DNA of 64,000 bases from Persicaria tinctoria (GCA_037127255.1 JBANSL010000018.1:14233175-14297174), one strand, 5' to 3'. Shown: positions 1 to 10,774, counted from the first letter of the stretch. Translations and numbers: made by a program. Notes: generated by a model from the letters alone, not told the origin.

Positions 1-308
1 GGGGTCTAAGAGCATCCCAAGAGATGGTCTATTTTTGAGAAAGTTGGACTTTTATTAGTATTACTATTAATATATAAACCATTATGATAATTTCATCTCC
101 CCTCCCAACAAAAAAAAAAAAAACACAATTAGCCCATTAATTGGTTGCAAATTGCAATAGGAGGAAATTTGACCTCTTTTCAATATATACCGCAGTAATA
201 AAGATCAATACAACACGATTCAAGCTTATACTACTAAAAGCTCATTGCCTTTTACACTGGCCAGCTGCTTTATGTATCTCATTTATAAAATAAAAATAAA
301 AATAAGGT
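1..308. other. 3' flank of the HIPP gene
   Basis: No coding sequence is visible. It is AT-rich and should hold the 3' UTR of the minus-strand HIPP gene. An AATAAA-type signal reads on the minus strand near 51-57, about 250 bases past the stop, and is a plausible but unproven polyadenylation signal. Confidence 0.4.
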
Positions 309-1896
309 TTACATGACACTACAGCTACCAGGGTTCTCATCGCTGAACATGTGGGTGATATGGTCCTGGTAAGCCGGTGGCGGCGCGTAACCATAGCCCG
401 GTGGTGGCCGCCCATACATGGCCGGGTGGTACGCAGCGCCACCGCCCTGCATCATCCTCTGTTGGTTCATCATGGCCATGTATTGCTGCTGTTGATAAGG
501 GTTGCCTGGCACCGGTCCCATTGGACCCATTCCCTGATAGTACCCACCTCCCCCATTCATCACTGGTGCTGCTAGAAACGGTTGGCCCATTGGGCCCACT
601 TGATACTGGCCCACTGGGCCCATTCCTCCAGCACCACCACCCTTGGTTTGTTTTGGGACGTCAAGATCTTGGAAGGCTCCTTTCTTGCCCCCTTCACCAC
701 CGCCACCGCCCCCTTTATTTCCATTTTTACCCTCCCCTCCATTTTTAGGGTCACCACCCTTTTTACCTTCATTTCCATTTTTACCCTCCCCTTCATTTTT
801 AGGGCCATCAACCTTTTTACCGCCATTGTTTCCTCCTATTACCTTCCCCACCATAGACATGATTCCACCACCACCACCACCACCTTTCTTAGCCTTTTCG
901 CCGCCAGTATCACCGCCACCGCCTTTTTCAGCCTTTTGTTGCTTATGATGGTGATCAACTTCATCTTCATCATCATCAAAATCATCCTCGTCCTCGTCAA
1001 ACTCATCATCATCAAATTCATCATCCTCATCAAATTCATCGCCATCATCAAACTCGCCATCTTCATCATCATCATCAAACTCATCCCCACTAAAATCCCC
1101 AAAATCATCATCACTACCAGCTTCACTAGGCAAATCAGCCTTTACAGGCTTCTGATCCTTGACGGTAAAATCCTTAGACCCTGACCTCATCTGCTCCAGA
1201 AACTGCTGAAAGTTAACTTGCTGCACATTTTTAGCATCCCCACCACCAGCAATTACCCCATCCTTTGGCTTGATGACCTCATTACCCCCTCCTTTTCTAC
1301 CCCCCATCTGCAGTAACTTCTTGAGCTGCTCATTCACATTGTCCAATTCACCGTCCTTGCTCTTGTTTTCACCCTTGCCAGAGCTCCACACCTCTGCATG
1401 TTTACCTGATTTCTCCAGCTTCTTGATCAGTAAATCAGGCTCTACATCACCTGTCACAGTCACCTTTCCTTGCTGCATATCTATGGCAACTGCATACACA
1501 CCTATATACAGAAATCACCATCTTAATTAAAATATTTTTTTTATCAAAAAATATAAAACTCTCTATGGAGTAAAAATGGAGTGTGTTCTTGCCATCAATT
1601 TTCTGTAAGATCTTCCTGACTTTTCTCTTGCACCCATCACAGTCTATATTAACCTTCAAAATGCAGGTCTGCACCAAAAATAAAAAAAGAGTAATAAGGA
1701 ATTAATAATACAAAAAGTGAGAGTTTTTAAAATTATTTGCCCAAAAACATTACACTTTTTTTAAAAATATAAAGGAAATTAATTCGATTCACTAGAATGA
1801 ACGTGTGCAGTCGAAAGATTGGACAACCGACATCGAAGGCATAAAGAAGACTAGTTGGATATATACCTGGGTCTTGAGTACATCTTGTTTACTCAT
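309..1896 (-). CDS. Heavy-metal-associated isoprenylated plant protein (HIPP)
   Basis: Three exons on the minus strand: 1896-1867, 1668-1593 and 1501-309, giving 432 residues. The first exon encodes a ten-residue start ([10 protein letters not shown]) typical of this HIPP subgroup. An HMA domain follows (about residues 11-75) with the metal-binding CDGC at 20-23. Next come a linker, a very acidic Asp/Glu/Phe stretch (about 165-218) with an HHH after it, a Gly/Lys/Asn-rich region, a Gly/Met/Pro/Tyr-rich tail, and a C-terminal CSVM, a CaaX box for farnesylation. HIPPs of this type are thought to bind metals through the HMA cysteines and attach to membranes through the lipid; partners cannot be told from sequence. 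Intron 1 is GT-AG. Intron 2 only keeps the frame and the conserved Asp-Gly-Val join if it starts with GC (1592-1591), a rare GC-AG intron. The reading frame is otherwise intact. Confidence 0.9.
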
Positions 1897-2721
1897 TGCT
1901 GAACCTTACAACCAAAACAACCCTATATTATGATTTTGTTTATAAATTGTATGTGTGGAGTTTTGAGATTTTCCTCCTTGTGAGTTGTGTGTTCCTGAAG
2001 TCACTGAAGTCACAGCTTCAGAGCTTGTGCTTTTCAACTGCTAAGAGGATAAGAGATATATAGAGATAAGAGTGTGTGTGGGTGTGTGTATGAAGATCAC
2101 TGAAGAGACAGATGAAGAGACAGAGGAAGTGGCCAGTTGGAAGAATGAAAAAGAGTACTGTGTGAAAGATGAGCTGTTTCAGGGAGCATTGACAAGAAAC
2201 ATGTTTGTTTCCTTCTCTCTCTCCCATCTTTTAATTTTTCCTTTTTTAGATTACTGTATCATCATCACTTAATTAATTGATTTTTCACTTAATAACTTAT
2301 TTAAATAAAAGTGCATTCATTTCATATGGTAAATACAGTATCTATTTTAATTTTTACATGTTTGTCAATTTCTTGTTTATCTTAAAAAATGTTTAAAGAA
2401 AAAAAAATGGATAAACTCTGGCATAAAAATGTAATTTTCAAAATTAAACAACCGATGATAAATGAATTATTGTTTTTAAACTCGTCTGGTTTAATCACCC
2501 ATTATTACTTCACTTTACGTCCAGAATGGATTGATAGGACGAGGAGCAAGTCCAAAAAATGTTGCGACCGATGATGATCGAATGGTGTGTGTCGAAGTTC
2601 AATAGGGGCCAGCTTCATTTATTTTCATTCTAATATTAAATGAATGCATATGGCGCCCACGTACGTACTATATATATATCCCCACTTCCCATGTCTCCCT
2701 TATTATTTTTTTACGTTTCGG
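1897..2721. other. HIPP upstream region, no gene seen
   Basis: Presumed 5' UTR and promoter of the HIPP gene (to about 2300), then AT-rich DNA up to the large transposon. Short open frames here have no recognisable features. Confidence 0.4.
2055..2063 (-). promoter_or_regulatory. Possible TATA box of the HIPP gene
   Basis: A TATATA core (2057-2062) in a pyrimidine-rich context reads toward the HIPP gene about 160 bases upstream of its ATG. That would leave a 5' UTR of roughly 130 bases. Position and composition are the only evidence. Confidence 0.3.
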
Positions 2722-2740
2722 CTATATACACCGCAAATCC
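2722..2740 (+). repeat. Left terminal inverted repeat of the 8 kb element
   Basis: CTATATACACCGCAAATCC pairs with the complement of 10756-10774, with one mismatch. The TACACCGCAAAT core is also found at both ends of the small element at 31681-31861. Confidence 0.75.
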
Positions 2741-2741
2741 C

Positions 2742-2870
2742 CACGTCCTTAAGGACGTGTAAGCGGAGTGAGAGCCACCCGAAGCCGGACGTGCAGACAC
2801 GTTTTTATTTTTATTTTGAAAACGTGCTTGCTCGTGGTTAAGCACGTACTGCACGTCCTTAGGGACGTGC
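2742..2870. repeat. Left subterminal palindromes
   Basis: A perfect 18-bp palindrome CACGTCCTTAAGGACGTG lies at 2742-2759, two bases inside the left terminal repeat. A 20-bp version with one mismatch lies at 2851-2870. Half-sites (ACGTGC, GCACGT) occur between them. The same motif recurs at 7311-7477 and 10667-10742. Confidence 0.8.
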
Positions 2871-3499
2871 AAGCCCGTCTTCTAAAAGGCGAAGAGGACG
2901 TGCCTCTTCGTCTTCATTCCGTCTTCGTCAGAGAAATCGAGAGCGAGAGAGAGATTGCCGGAGAGGGAAATCGAGAGAGAGAGAGAGAGAGAGGTCGTCG
3001 GAGAGAGAGAAGGAGAAAGAGATCGAGACAGAGAGATGGAGCCGGAGAGAAAGGAGGTGGTGAAACCGACGACGGCGCTGGTGGCTGAGGAGGTTGGTGG
3101 TGGGGGTGGAGCCCTGGGGGAGGGGGTGGCGGTGGAGCAGGTGGCCGGGGGTGGTGGTGGGGCGGCGCCCATGGAGGTTGAGGAGGGTGGTGGTGGTGAT
3201 GGCGGCGTAGTGGCGGAGGCGGAACCGCCGCGGAAGCGGCGGACTATTGAGGTTTCGCCGGTCCCGACCCCACCGGTATGTTTTTTGATTTATTCATTTT
3301 GTTTGATTTATTTTTATAGTTTTATATTATAGTTTAGATTTTAATATATAATATAATTTGATAGATTATAATTAGTTTAGTATATAGTTTGATAGCTACT
3401 ATAAAATTTGATAGATTATATAGTTTTAGTATATAGTTTGAAAGATAGTATATAGTTTATATATTTTGATAGTTTTAATGGAAAAACAAAAAAAAAACG

Positions 3500-4090
3500 A
3501 TTAATATATATTATAAGATATTAAAACTTATTACAATATATTAAAAGACATTAAAATAAATGAAAATAAAAATATTAAAATTTAATAAAATAAATTAAAA
3601 TAAATTCTAATTGAAAGACAATAAAAATAAATACATAGAAATAAATTTAAATTTAAAGAAAATAAAAACATTAAAATATAATAAATTATAATAAAATACC
3701 TAAAAATAAATTTAAATTTAAAGAAAATAAAAACATTAAAATATAATAACTTATAATAAAATACATAAAAATAAATTGAAATTGAAAGAAAATAAAAACA
3801 TTAAAATATAATAAAATACATAGAAATAAATTTAAATTTAAAGAAAATAAAAACATTAAAATATAATAAATTATAATAAAATACATAAAAATAAATTGAA
3901 ATTGAAAGAAAATAAAAACATTAAAATATAATAAATTATAATAAAATACATAGAAATAAATTTAAATTGAAAGAAAATAAAAACATTAAAATATAATAAA
4001 ATACATAGAAATAAATTTAAATTGAAAGAAAATAAAATCATTAAAATATATTAAATTATAATATAATAAATTATAATAAAATACATTTCA
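3500..4090. repeat. AT-rich tandem repeat in the PMD-gene intron
   Basis: A minisatellite of roughly 50-70-base units, each containing AAAGAAAATAAAAACATTAA followed by an ATAATAAA-rich segment. It fills most of the intron 3276-4099. Units differ in length and by single bases. Confidence 0.75.
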
Positions 4091-4464
4091 TAATAACAGG
4101 CAGGGAGGCTCATGAGGGGGGACGGTACCCTCCGGCCTATTACGTTCGCCGACCGGGCAGCGGTCAGCCAGATTCCAGAGAGGACGGTACCCGACAGTTC
4201 GACAGCCACAGTCGACGATCTGCTCGCGTCTGCAGAGCGGTACCAGCAGTCGATGGGGACCCCCCCGGCCGACGAGCACGACACCTTCTGGTCGGGTATG
4301 CCACCTTGGGATCCACCCACCATCCCGGAGGCATCTTCTTCAGCCGTTCCGGAGACTTCTGCTTCAGCCGTGCCGCCAGAGGCTTCTACTTCAGCCGTGC
4401 CAGAGGCTTCTACATCCGGCACACACGAGCCCGAGCCTTCGACCTCCGCCACACCAGCGGCGAT

Positions 4465-5248
4465 TAGGGGTGTGCATGATTCGGTCCAAACCGAATTTTT
4501 GGGTCGAACCAACACAAACCGAACCGAACCGAACCGAAGTTTTTCGGTTCGAGAATTTTTATTTTTCGGTTCGGTTTGTGTTCGGTTTAGGTTCGGTTTG
4601 TGTTAAACCGAATTTTTTAATACACTACATAAATACATTGTATATATATATATATTTGTATACTTTATATATACACACATACTATATATATTTGTAATTG
4701 TGTATACAATGTTTATATAATTATACTGTATATAAACATTGTATATATTTGTAATTTTATATACAATGTTTATATATATTTGTACAAATACAGTATGTAT
4801 ATAACATACTGTATTATACATATTGTATTTGGAATACGTGTATATATTTGTACAAATACATATATATTTGTACAAATACAGTATGTATATAAATATTCCA
4901 CATATACACCTACTGTATTTAATTGTATACAATGTTTATATACACACATATATTTGTAATTTTATATACAATGTTTATATGTATTTGTATACTGTATTTG
5001 TATTTTTTATATTGGAATATGTGTATATATACTATATTTTATATATATTTGTATACTTTTATTTTTTTTTTATAGAAATTCGGTTCGATTATGTTAAAAC
5101 CGAACCGAACACAAACCAAACCGGTAAATAACCGAGCCGAACCTAATGCTTTCGGTTCGGCTTTCGGTTTGAAAATTTTCATTTTTCGGTTTCGGTTCGG
5201 TTCGGTTCGGCCCGGTTCGGTTAGGTTTTAGACCGATGCACAGCCCTA
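4465..5248. mobile_element. hAT-type MITE inserted in the PMD exon
   Basis: The ends TAGGGGTGTGCATG and CATGCACAGCCCTA-like (GATGCACAGCCCTA) are inverted. The 784-bp element is flanked by an exact 8-bp duplication GCGGCGAT (4457-4464 and 5249-5256), the hAT signature. The inside is non-coding: GGTTCGG/CCGAACC subterminal repeats on both sides and a TATATTTGTA/ATACAATGTT-rich centre. Element plus one duplication is 792 bases, a multiple of three, and the PMD frame is the same on both sides. Confidence 0.9.
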
Positions 5249-7310
5249 GCGGCGATCTCCTTGGGCTCTGCAGATGATGTGATCCCTAACGTCGTTGAGG
5301 AGGCTGACGACGGTCAGGAGGGGCAGGCTCAGGGCCAGGGGGGCCCACAGGTAGAGTCCGAGCCCATCCCTGCGCAGGCTGCCGCACCGGCTGTGCAGGT
5401 CGACCCTTTATTGCCGCCGGGAGAGCTGCTTGTGTCTTACAGGCATCACCGTGCGTACCAGGTGTGGAGAGATCCTACGGTGGAGCTGCCGCTGCTGAAG
5501 TTCCACCACCGGGCGACTCACTTGCAGCCATTCGAGCCCTACATATTTGAGGGCCCGGGGACCTGGGTGCAGGATCTGCTTCCATCCGGCATCCCCCAGC
5601 TGAGGTCCCTCCACTTGCAGTGTGTCGACGAGTTCACCTGCACGGGCTTTTTGGAGCATTGGCACCCGGAGATGAACTCCTTCCACTTTCCATGGGGCGA
5701 GATGACCATCACGCTCCACGATGTTGCCTGTTTGATGGGACTTCCGATTGATGGCCAGCCCTGCACGTCACATCTGCCCACGGGCGCTTTGGTCCCCGCC
5801 ATCGTGGAGTACTACCAGCTCACCCCTGCGACTCTGAAGTCGTAAAGACATGCTGGCGGCCCTCCAGTGACTGGGTTTACTACCATATGGCAGGAGAGAC
5901 ACGGGCCGCTCGTCGACCCCGCCCCTGCCGATGACCCAGAGGTCGCGGCTGATCCTGAGCAGATTCGGCTGCGCACGCATGTGGGAGGGGGGGCAGCCCG
6001 AGGATGACCCTGCACAGCGTCTGTTTCTGCACAGGACCTACATGGCCACTGCTCTCGCCGCGACTTTGTTTGTGGACAAGTCGTAGAGCCGGATCCCATG
6101 GAGGGTATTGGGCCTTATTTGGGACATCCCACGTACGGCCACCCTTGCATGGGCTGCTGGTGCCCTCGCATGTCTCTACAGGGGCCTAGGCGAGGCTACC
6201 CGCTCAGGCGCGAAGGGCATAGACAGCTGCACGGCGATCCTACAGGTACGAGACCGTTGAATTAGAGTTTTAGTTAACAAATATTTAAATTATATGCTAA
6301 CGACATACTTTTTTTGTGTCAAGGCTTGGATATGGGCGTACTTCCCTCGCTTCCGAGGTGATTTGTCCAGCGACCCGGCTAGGAGGGATGACCCTCGCTT
6401 CTACGCGAAGTTCATCGGTCCGAAGCAGCCACCGCGCATGAAGGACGACGCGAAGCTGAAGAAGATCCGGGAGCTGCGGGACGAGGTGGACCGTCTTACC
6501 GTCGATGATGTATGTATTCGAGACTCTATCTATATCACTTATAATTCTTAGCTGTGAATTACATCTGATTTGTTTAATTTTAGGTCCGGTGGATGCCTTT
6601 TGGGCGTGGTCTGGACTTCGACGGCCAGTACCGTCAGTCCACCTATCGGGGCACCATCACCTTCTGCGGGGAGGAGGAGCCGTATATGCCCGATAGGTGC
6701 CTCCGGCAGTTTGGACGGGTCCAGGGGATCCCGCAGGCCGTCATCGCGCCGGATCAGGTCTTCCGCGACACGACCCTGAAGAACGCGAGGTACATCGCCG
6801 TGTTTGCCCCGGGCCACAACAGGTGGCAGGACCTGCAGGACGAGGGTCGCTTCTACAGGCTGGTCGACCACAGGCGCACCAACGAGGATTGCTAGGCCGG
6901 TGTCACTGCAGATTACTTGCCTTGGTACGCGTCGGAGAGCCGGCCGTACGTGCTGCCGACCACGCCACCCCATCCCGACCCGTCGGCACCCGTCCACCCG
7001 ATCGCCATGGACCCATGGGTGCACCTCCCTCAGCCTCCCGTCATCCCTCCGACGTTGGCAGCCCGATTGCACGAGATGGAGGGCTACTGGAGGGCATTGT
7101 CTACCGACCCTCGCCTTGAGGAGCTATTAGACGAGGTGACGGGTATTTTGGATCATGATGTACACCATCCTGTAGACCGGTGATGTACTTTTGCAGTTTC
7201 TATATTGATATTATACTTTTATATTACAGATTTTGTATCTCTCTATATATCTATTTCTATCTCCAGTAGACTCCTCTCATTTCTTCAGAGTCATACTGGG
7301 TCCGAGAACT

Positions 7311-7477
7311 GCACGTCCTTAAGGACGTGCTGTTTCCATACCCTAAACCCTAACCTAGCCAAACCCTAAAACCCTAGCCAAACCCTAAACCCTAGCACGT
7401 CCTTGAGGACGTGCTAGCACATTCTTAAGGACGTGCAACACGTCTTTAAGAACGTGCAACACGTCGTTAAGGACGTG
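7311..7477. repeat. Central palindrome array between the two transposon genes
   Basis: Five palindromes: a perfect 20-mer GCACGTCCTTAAGGACGTGC at 7311-7330, and variants at 7395-7414, 7417-7436, 7438-7456 and 7459-7477. The last four are spaced about 21 bases apart, two turns of the helix. They lie 120-290 bases upstream of the transposase start, so they may control its expression (inference). Confidence 0.85.
7340..7394. repeat. Telomere-like CCCTAAA repeats in the element
   Basis: Six or so degenerate copies of the plant telomere unit (CCCTAAA) run directly into the palindrome array. A second run is at 10621-10660 near the right end. In plant promoters short runs of this kind (telo-boxes) act as regulatory sites; whether they do so here is unknown. 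Confidence 0.7.
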
Positions 7478-7599
7478 CTAGGGTTCTGCTTACAATTAAC
7501 GCAACAATGCCTATTTGAAGCGAAGGAGGACAACTTGATTCCGCACTCCAAAACAAAGTCCGACTTCTTTCCATATATTCTTTCGCCGTTAGAATCGTT

Positions 7600-10430
7600 A
7601 TGGCCGAGCCGCAAAGCAATCCTCGTCTCCAAGTATCCCAGGTACGGATAGGTTTCGTAGAGTCAATATATTTCGTATTCCTTCCGTTTTGTTCATATTT
7701 CCAATTATGTGAATACAGTTTCGAGACTTTACGTCTGAGTTCTCGGACCCAAGGGTTTGGAATGACCGTGACGAAATGGTTACGCATTTCAAGGACTTGG
7801 GTCGGAGACACTGCATGATTTTAGTAATCAAGCGGTCTTGGACGGGGGCGTCGAATCGTTCAGGCGGGGTTCTCCTTGCTTGCGAGTTTGGGGAGTACCG
7901 ACCACGCGGGAGGAAGCTCCGGAGCACGCAGTCGAAGATAAGTGGTTGTCCATTCTCTCTACACGGACACGAAGCTCCGCCGGGTCAGTGGCGCATGACG
8001 GTAACCCATGGTGTTCATAACCACGGGCTTTCCACGAGCTTGAAGGGTCACGCCATCGCCGGACAGATGACAGAGGGGGAAAAGAAGATGGAGAGGTGGA
8101 TGAAGGAAGTTGGCACTCCTCCAAAATCCATTGGGTACGGATTGAGGCAGTTGGATAAGACTAGCGTCACGTCAAGGAAGAGTCTTACCAACACGCTCGC
8201 CGAAGAAAGAGGTAGTCGGACGATGACCCAGGATACCTTGCACCATCTGCGGGAAAGAAGGTACTACTACGACTTCAGACGACATCCGGATGACGACAAC
8301 GTCTTGAGCGACCTCTTCCTGGCGCATCCCGACGGGATATGCCTTCTCCGAAGGTTCCATTACGTCATCATAATGGACAACACATACAAAACAAATGCGT
8401 AAGTTACTTAATTACGATTACATTATTGCACATATAGCCAATTATAAAGTATTTTATATGTAACATATTTACACCTGCAGATATGGGATTCCTTTGTGCG
8501 AGGTGGTCGGGTTCACACCCTCAGGCAATACTTATTGCATCGCCTATGCCTTCACGTCGCAAGAGAACGAAGACACATACGCCTGGGTGTTGCGACAGCT
8601 TCAGATCTTGCTTGGGACGGTTCAGCCTCAAGCTATCATGACTGATCGAGAGCTAGGTCTCTTGGCGGCGCTGAATGTTGTCTTCCCCGACGTCCAACAT
8701 CTCTTTTGTTGGTTACACGTGACGAGAAGATGCGAGGAAGCAGCTCTGAAGATCACGAAGAATTTAAACCACGCTGGCATCTTTAAGGGAAACTGTTGGG
8801 GGCTGTTCGAATCGAGGTCGGAGGAATCATTCAACCGACGTCGTCGGGTGCTACGAGCTGCATGGCACCCATTCCCAGGTGTGGTGGCGTATTTGGAGTC
8901 GGTTTGGCTTCCATACAGCAGGAGCATAGTACGATGCTACGTAGATAATGTCTTCCATCTCGGCACCCGTACGACAAACAGGTACAACCTTACTTCATAT
9001 CTCCCATTACAATATGATATAATATCGAATATTTAGTGGTATGCACTTCAATGTGTACAGAGTTGAGGGTCAACACAAGGTTCTGAAGGAGGCACTTCAC
9101 TCATCGACTGGTGACTTCCGCATCGTGATCGATGCAATCCATAGAGTCAACGATTGTCAACTGCATGAGCTGCAAACTGTTTTGGAGATCGACCGCTTCA
9201 AATGGTCAACAACGGCGTATAAAGTCAACCTTTTCGATGAGGTAAAGACTTTAATCTCCAAAAAGTGCTTCGATTATCTGTACAAGATGTGGCAGGACGT
9301 CGTGAACCAAAAGGTTTCTCCGGTATGCACGGACCGACATTGGAGGGTTTGTTACGGGATCCCTTGTGTCCATGAGATTCAGGCATACGTCAACTCCGGT
9401 ACTCCGATACCCGCTGAGGACATCCACCCGTTCTGGATGGATTTGACATGGACTGACCTCGACGACACCCCACTGCCGTATGAGCTGTCATCTTCATATA
9501 CGGCTTTCAACGATGCATGCGAGGATGAGCTGCACCCACCCTCATCAGCAAGCGTCCGAAGGAAGGGGAGGCCTCGGGGGTCGAGGAATGCCTGCAGAAC
9601 CAACCCGTTGCCATACGAGGAGGTAAGGGAAAGGTTTGAGAGAGAAGAAGCGCGTGCTGCTCGAAATGCTGCTCGGCCTCGTCCACAAGCGACCTCAGCT
9701 CGACGTGGACGTGATGATGTGTTCGGAGGGTTCAACTGGGGTCGAAACAACGTTGATCCCTTCATGCTCGGTCATATTCAGACGGTGAGGGACACTGTTG
9801 GAGATGGTCATTGTGGCTACCGTGCTTTGGCGTCTTTGACATCACCGATCGGTGAGACTGCTTTCTCGGAACTCAAAACGTTACTATGCAATCACTTAGA
9901 GGATCACGTCGATCTGTACGCCGGTTGTTATACGGGAGAGTACCCATTCTAGCAGTTCGTCGACTACCAGAGATGGGCGGGAGCCACACATGGTGATAGG
10001 AGACGGTGGATAGAGCTACCCATCATGGGTTTAGTATTTGCGACGATATATCAGATTCCTCTCGTCGTCCTAGCTTGGCATCATCCGTTCACTTGTCTCC
10101 TCATGATCTCGCCGACACCTGCTAACAACCCTCAATCAGCAACTCTTGGTGTAGTCTGCATCGGAAACCAAGACCATTTTGCCGCGGTACGACTTCAAAC
10201 GTCTTTTTTATTACCTATTCATGCTTTTCATACATATGTCAATACTTAACTCTAAATTTTTGTTCTCATAGATCTGGTTGCGTCCTAACGCTCCTCTCCC
10301 GCCGCCTCCACTAGAATGGGTCGAACATCATCATCCGAGCGTCGAAGGATGGGATGCTCCGTTTCAAGCTCAGATTGAGAGATTTAGAGCCTTGCGTGGC
10401 GAGTCCGGCCGTCCTTTACTATTTTCCTAG
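7600..10430 (+). pseudogene. MULE transposase fused to an OTU cysteine protease (one nonsense codon)
   Basis: Five exons join in phase: 7600-7641, 7719-8398, 8481-8981, 9061-10186 and 10272-10430, 836 codons with the stop. Domains in order: a FAR1/WRKY-GCM1-like zinc-binding N-terminus (GCPFSLHG ... HNHGL); a MULE DDE transposase with MDNTYKTN at the first catalytic Asp, IMTDRELGLLAAL at the second, and NRVEGQHKVLKEAL; a SWIM-like segment (CYGIPCVHEI); an AT-hook-like KGRPRGSRN (about residue 576); and an OTU domain with the Cys box GDGHCGYRAL (about 656) and a distal NQDHF His (about 778). OTU enzymes cleave ubiquitin-type conjugates; a role in protecting the transposase or countering host control is inference. 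A single in-frame TAG at 9950-9952 cuts the OTU domain between its Cys and His boxes. Splice sites are all GT-AG. Confidence 0.8.
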
Positions 10431-10620
10431 ATTGTATTCCACAACTTTATTAAAATTATGAATGTAAACCTTTTTTTCCGTTCCTTGTAACGTTATTCGC
10501 ATATTATCCGAATGAAAACCTTAACAATTCTTGTGTTCTGTTTAATTTCACCCAAAATCCTTCAAATCCACTAGCTAAACACAATTTTATCAATTAACAT
10601 TACAAAACCGTCGGAAAATC

Positions 10621-10660
10621 TAAACCCTAACCCTAAACCCTAAACGCAAAACCCTACCTA
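10621..10660. repeat. Right-hand telomere-like repeats
   Basis: Several CCCTAA/CCCTAAA units directly before the right palindromes, mirroring 7340-7394. Confidence 0.6.
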
Positions 10661-10666
10661 GGGTTT

Positions 10667-10742
10667 GCACGTTGTTAAGGACGTGCAAGACTTTTTTAGC
10701 GGACGTGCACCGTCCCAGACTTGCACGTCCTTAAGGACGTGC
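10667..10742. repeat. Right subterminal palindromes
   Basis: A palindrome with mismatches at 10667-10686 and a perfect 20-mer GCACGTCCTTAAGGACGTGC at 10723-10742, 14 bases inside the right terminal repeat. Confidence 0.8.
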
Positions 10743-10755
10743 AAATCCTTAATCC

Positions 10756-10774
10756 GGATTTGCGGTGTACATAG
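10756..10774 (-). repeat. Right terminal inverted repeat of the 8 kb element
   Basis: GGATTTGCGGTGTACATAG is the inverted partner of 2722-2740. No matching short direct repeat is seen just outside the two ends. Confidence 0.75.

Larger units (their letters stand above)
3036..7183 (+). pseudogene. Decayed plant-mobile-domain (PMD, MAIL1-like) gene in the transposon
   Basis: Exons that can be joined in phase: 3036-3275, 4100-6245 (split by a hAT MITE at 4465-5248), 6324-6509 and 6584-7183. Exon 1 encodes a Gly/Val/Glu-rich leader ending in a basic PPRKRR stretch. Exon 2 holds the start of the domain (LPSGIPQLRSLHLQCVDEFT, FPWGEMTITLHDVACLMGLP) and then YMATALAATLFVDKS. Exon 3 begins AWIWAYFPRF, and exon 4 contains EEPYMPDRCLRQFGRVQGIP. 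This is the pattern of proteins often annotated 'serine/threonine-protein phosphatase 7 long form homolog', the transposon-linked PMD clade. The biochemical role of PMDs is not settled; host members (MAIN, MAIL1) act in silencing and genome stability. The copy is dead: in-frame stops at 5843, 6084 and 6893, one frameshift near the G-run at 5986-5993, and the hAT insertion. Confidence 0.75.
2722..10774 (+). mobile_element. ~8.05 kb Mutator-like transposon carrying PMD and transposase-OTU genes
   Basis: The ends are an inverted repeat: left 2722-2740 (CTATATACACCGCAAATCC) and right 10756-10774 match at 18 of 19 positions when one is reverse-complemented. Inside, both in plus orientation, are a plant-mobile-domain gene (3036-7183) and a MULE transposase-OTU gene (7600-10430). 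Palindromes of the CACGTCCTTAAGGACGTG type lie just inside each end and between the genes, as expected of transposase or regulator binding sites (inference). I found no convincing 9-bp target duplication, so the exact outer limits and family are not proven. A 784-bp hAT MITE is nested inside. The copy looks inactive: both genes carry stops. Confidence 0.75.

Noticed and set aside
377..1184. Plus-strand open frames over the HIPP exon
   Set aside because: They are antisense shadows of the Gly-, Asp- and Lys-rich codons of the minus-strand HIPP gene.
1917..1950. TATA box at TTTATAAAC close to the HIPP ATG
   Set aside because: It lies only about 45 bases upstream of the start codon, too near for a normal 5' UTR; the upstream TATATA is a better candidate.
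2882..3332. Minus-strand Ser/Pro-rich frame around 2882-3172
   Set aside because: It is the complement of a GA-rich leader and of the Gly-rich first PMD exon.
7340..7394. True interstitial telomere or chromosome-fusion site
   Set aside because: The CCCTAAA copies are few, interrupted and tied to the transposon's palindromes, with a second set in the same element.
7311..7477. CRISPR-like array
   Set aside because: Repeats are palindromic and lack unique spacers of constant length, and this is a plant nuclear sequence.
2722..10774. CACTA assignment of the 8 kb element because the right end's complement reads CACTATG
   Set aside because: The left end does not begin CACTA, and the encoded transposase is of the MULE type.
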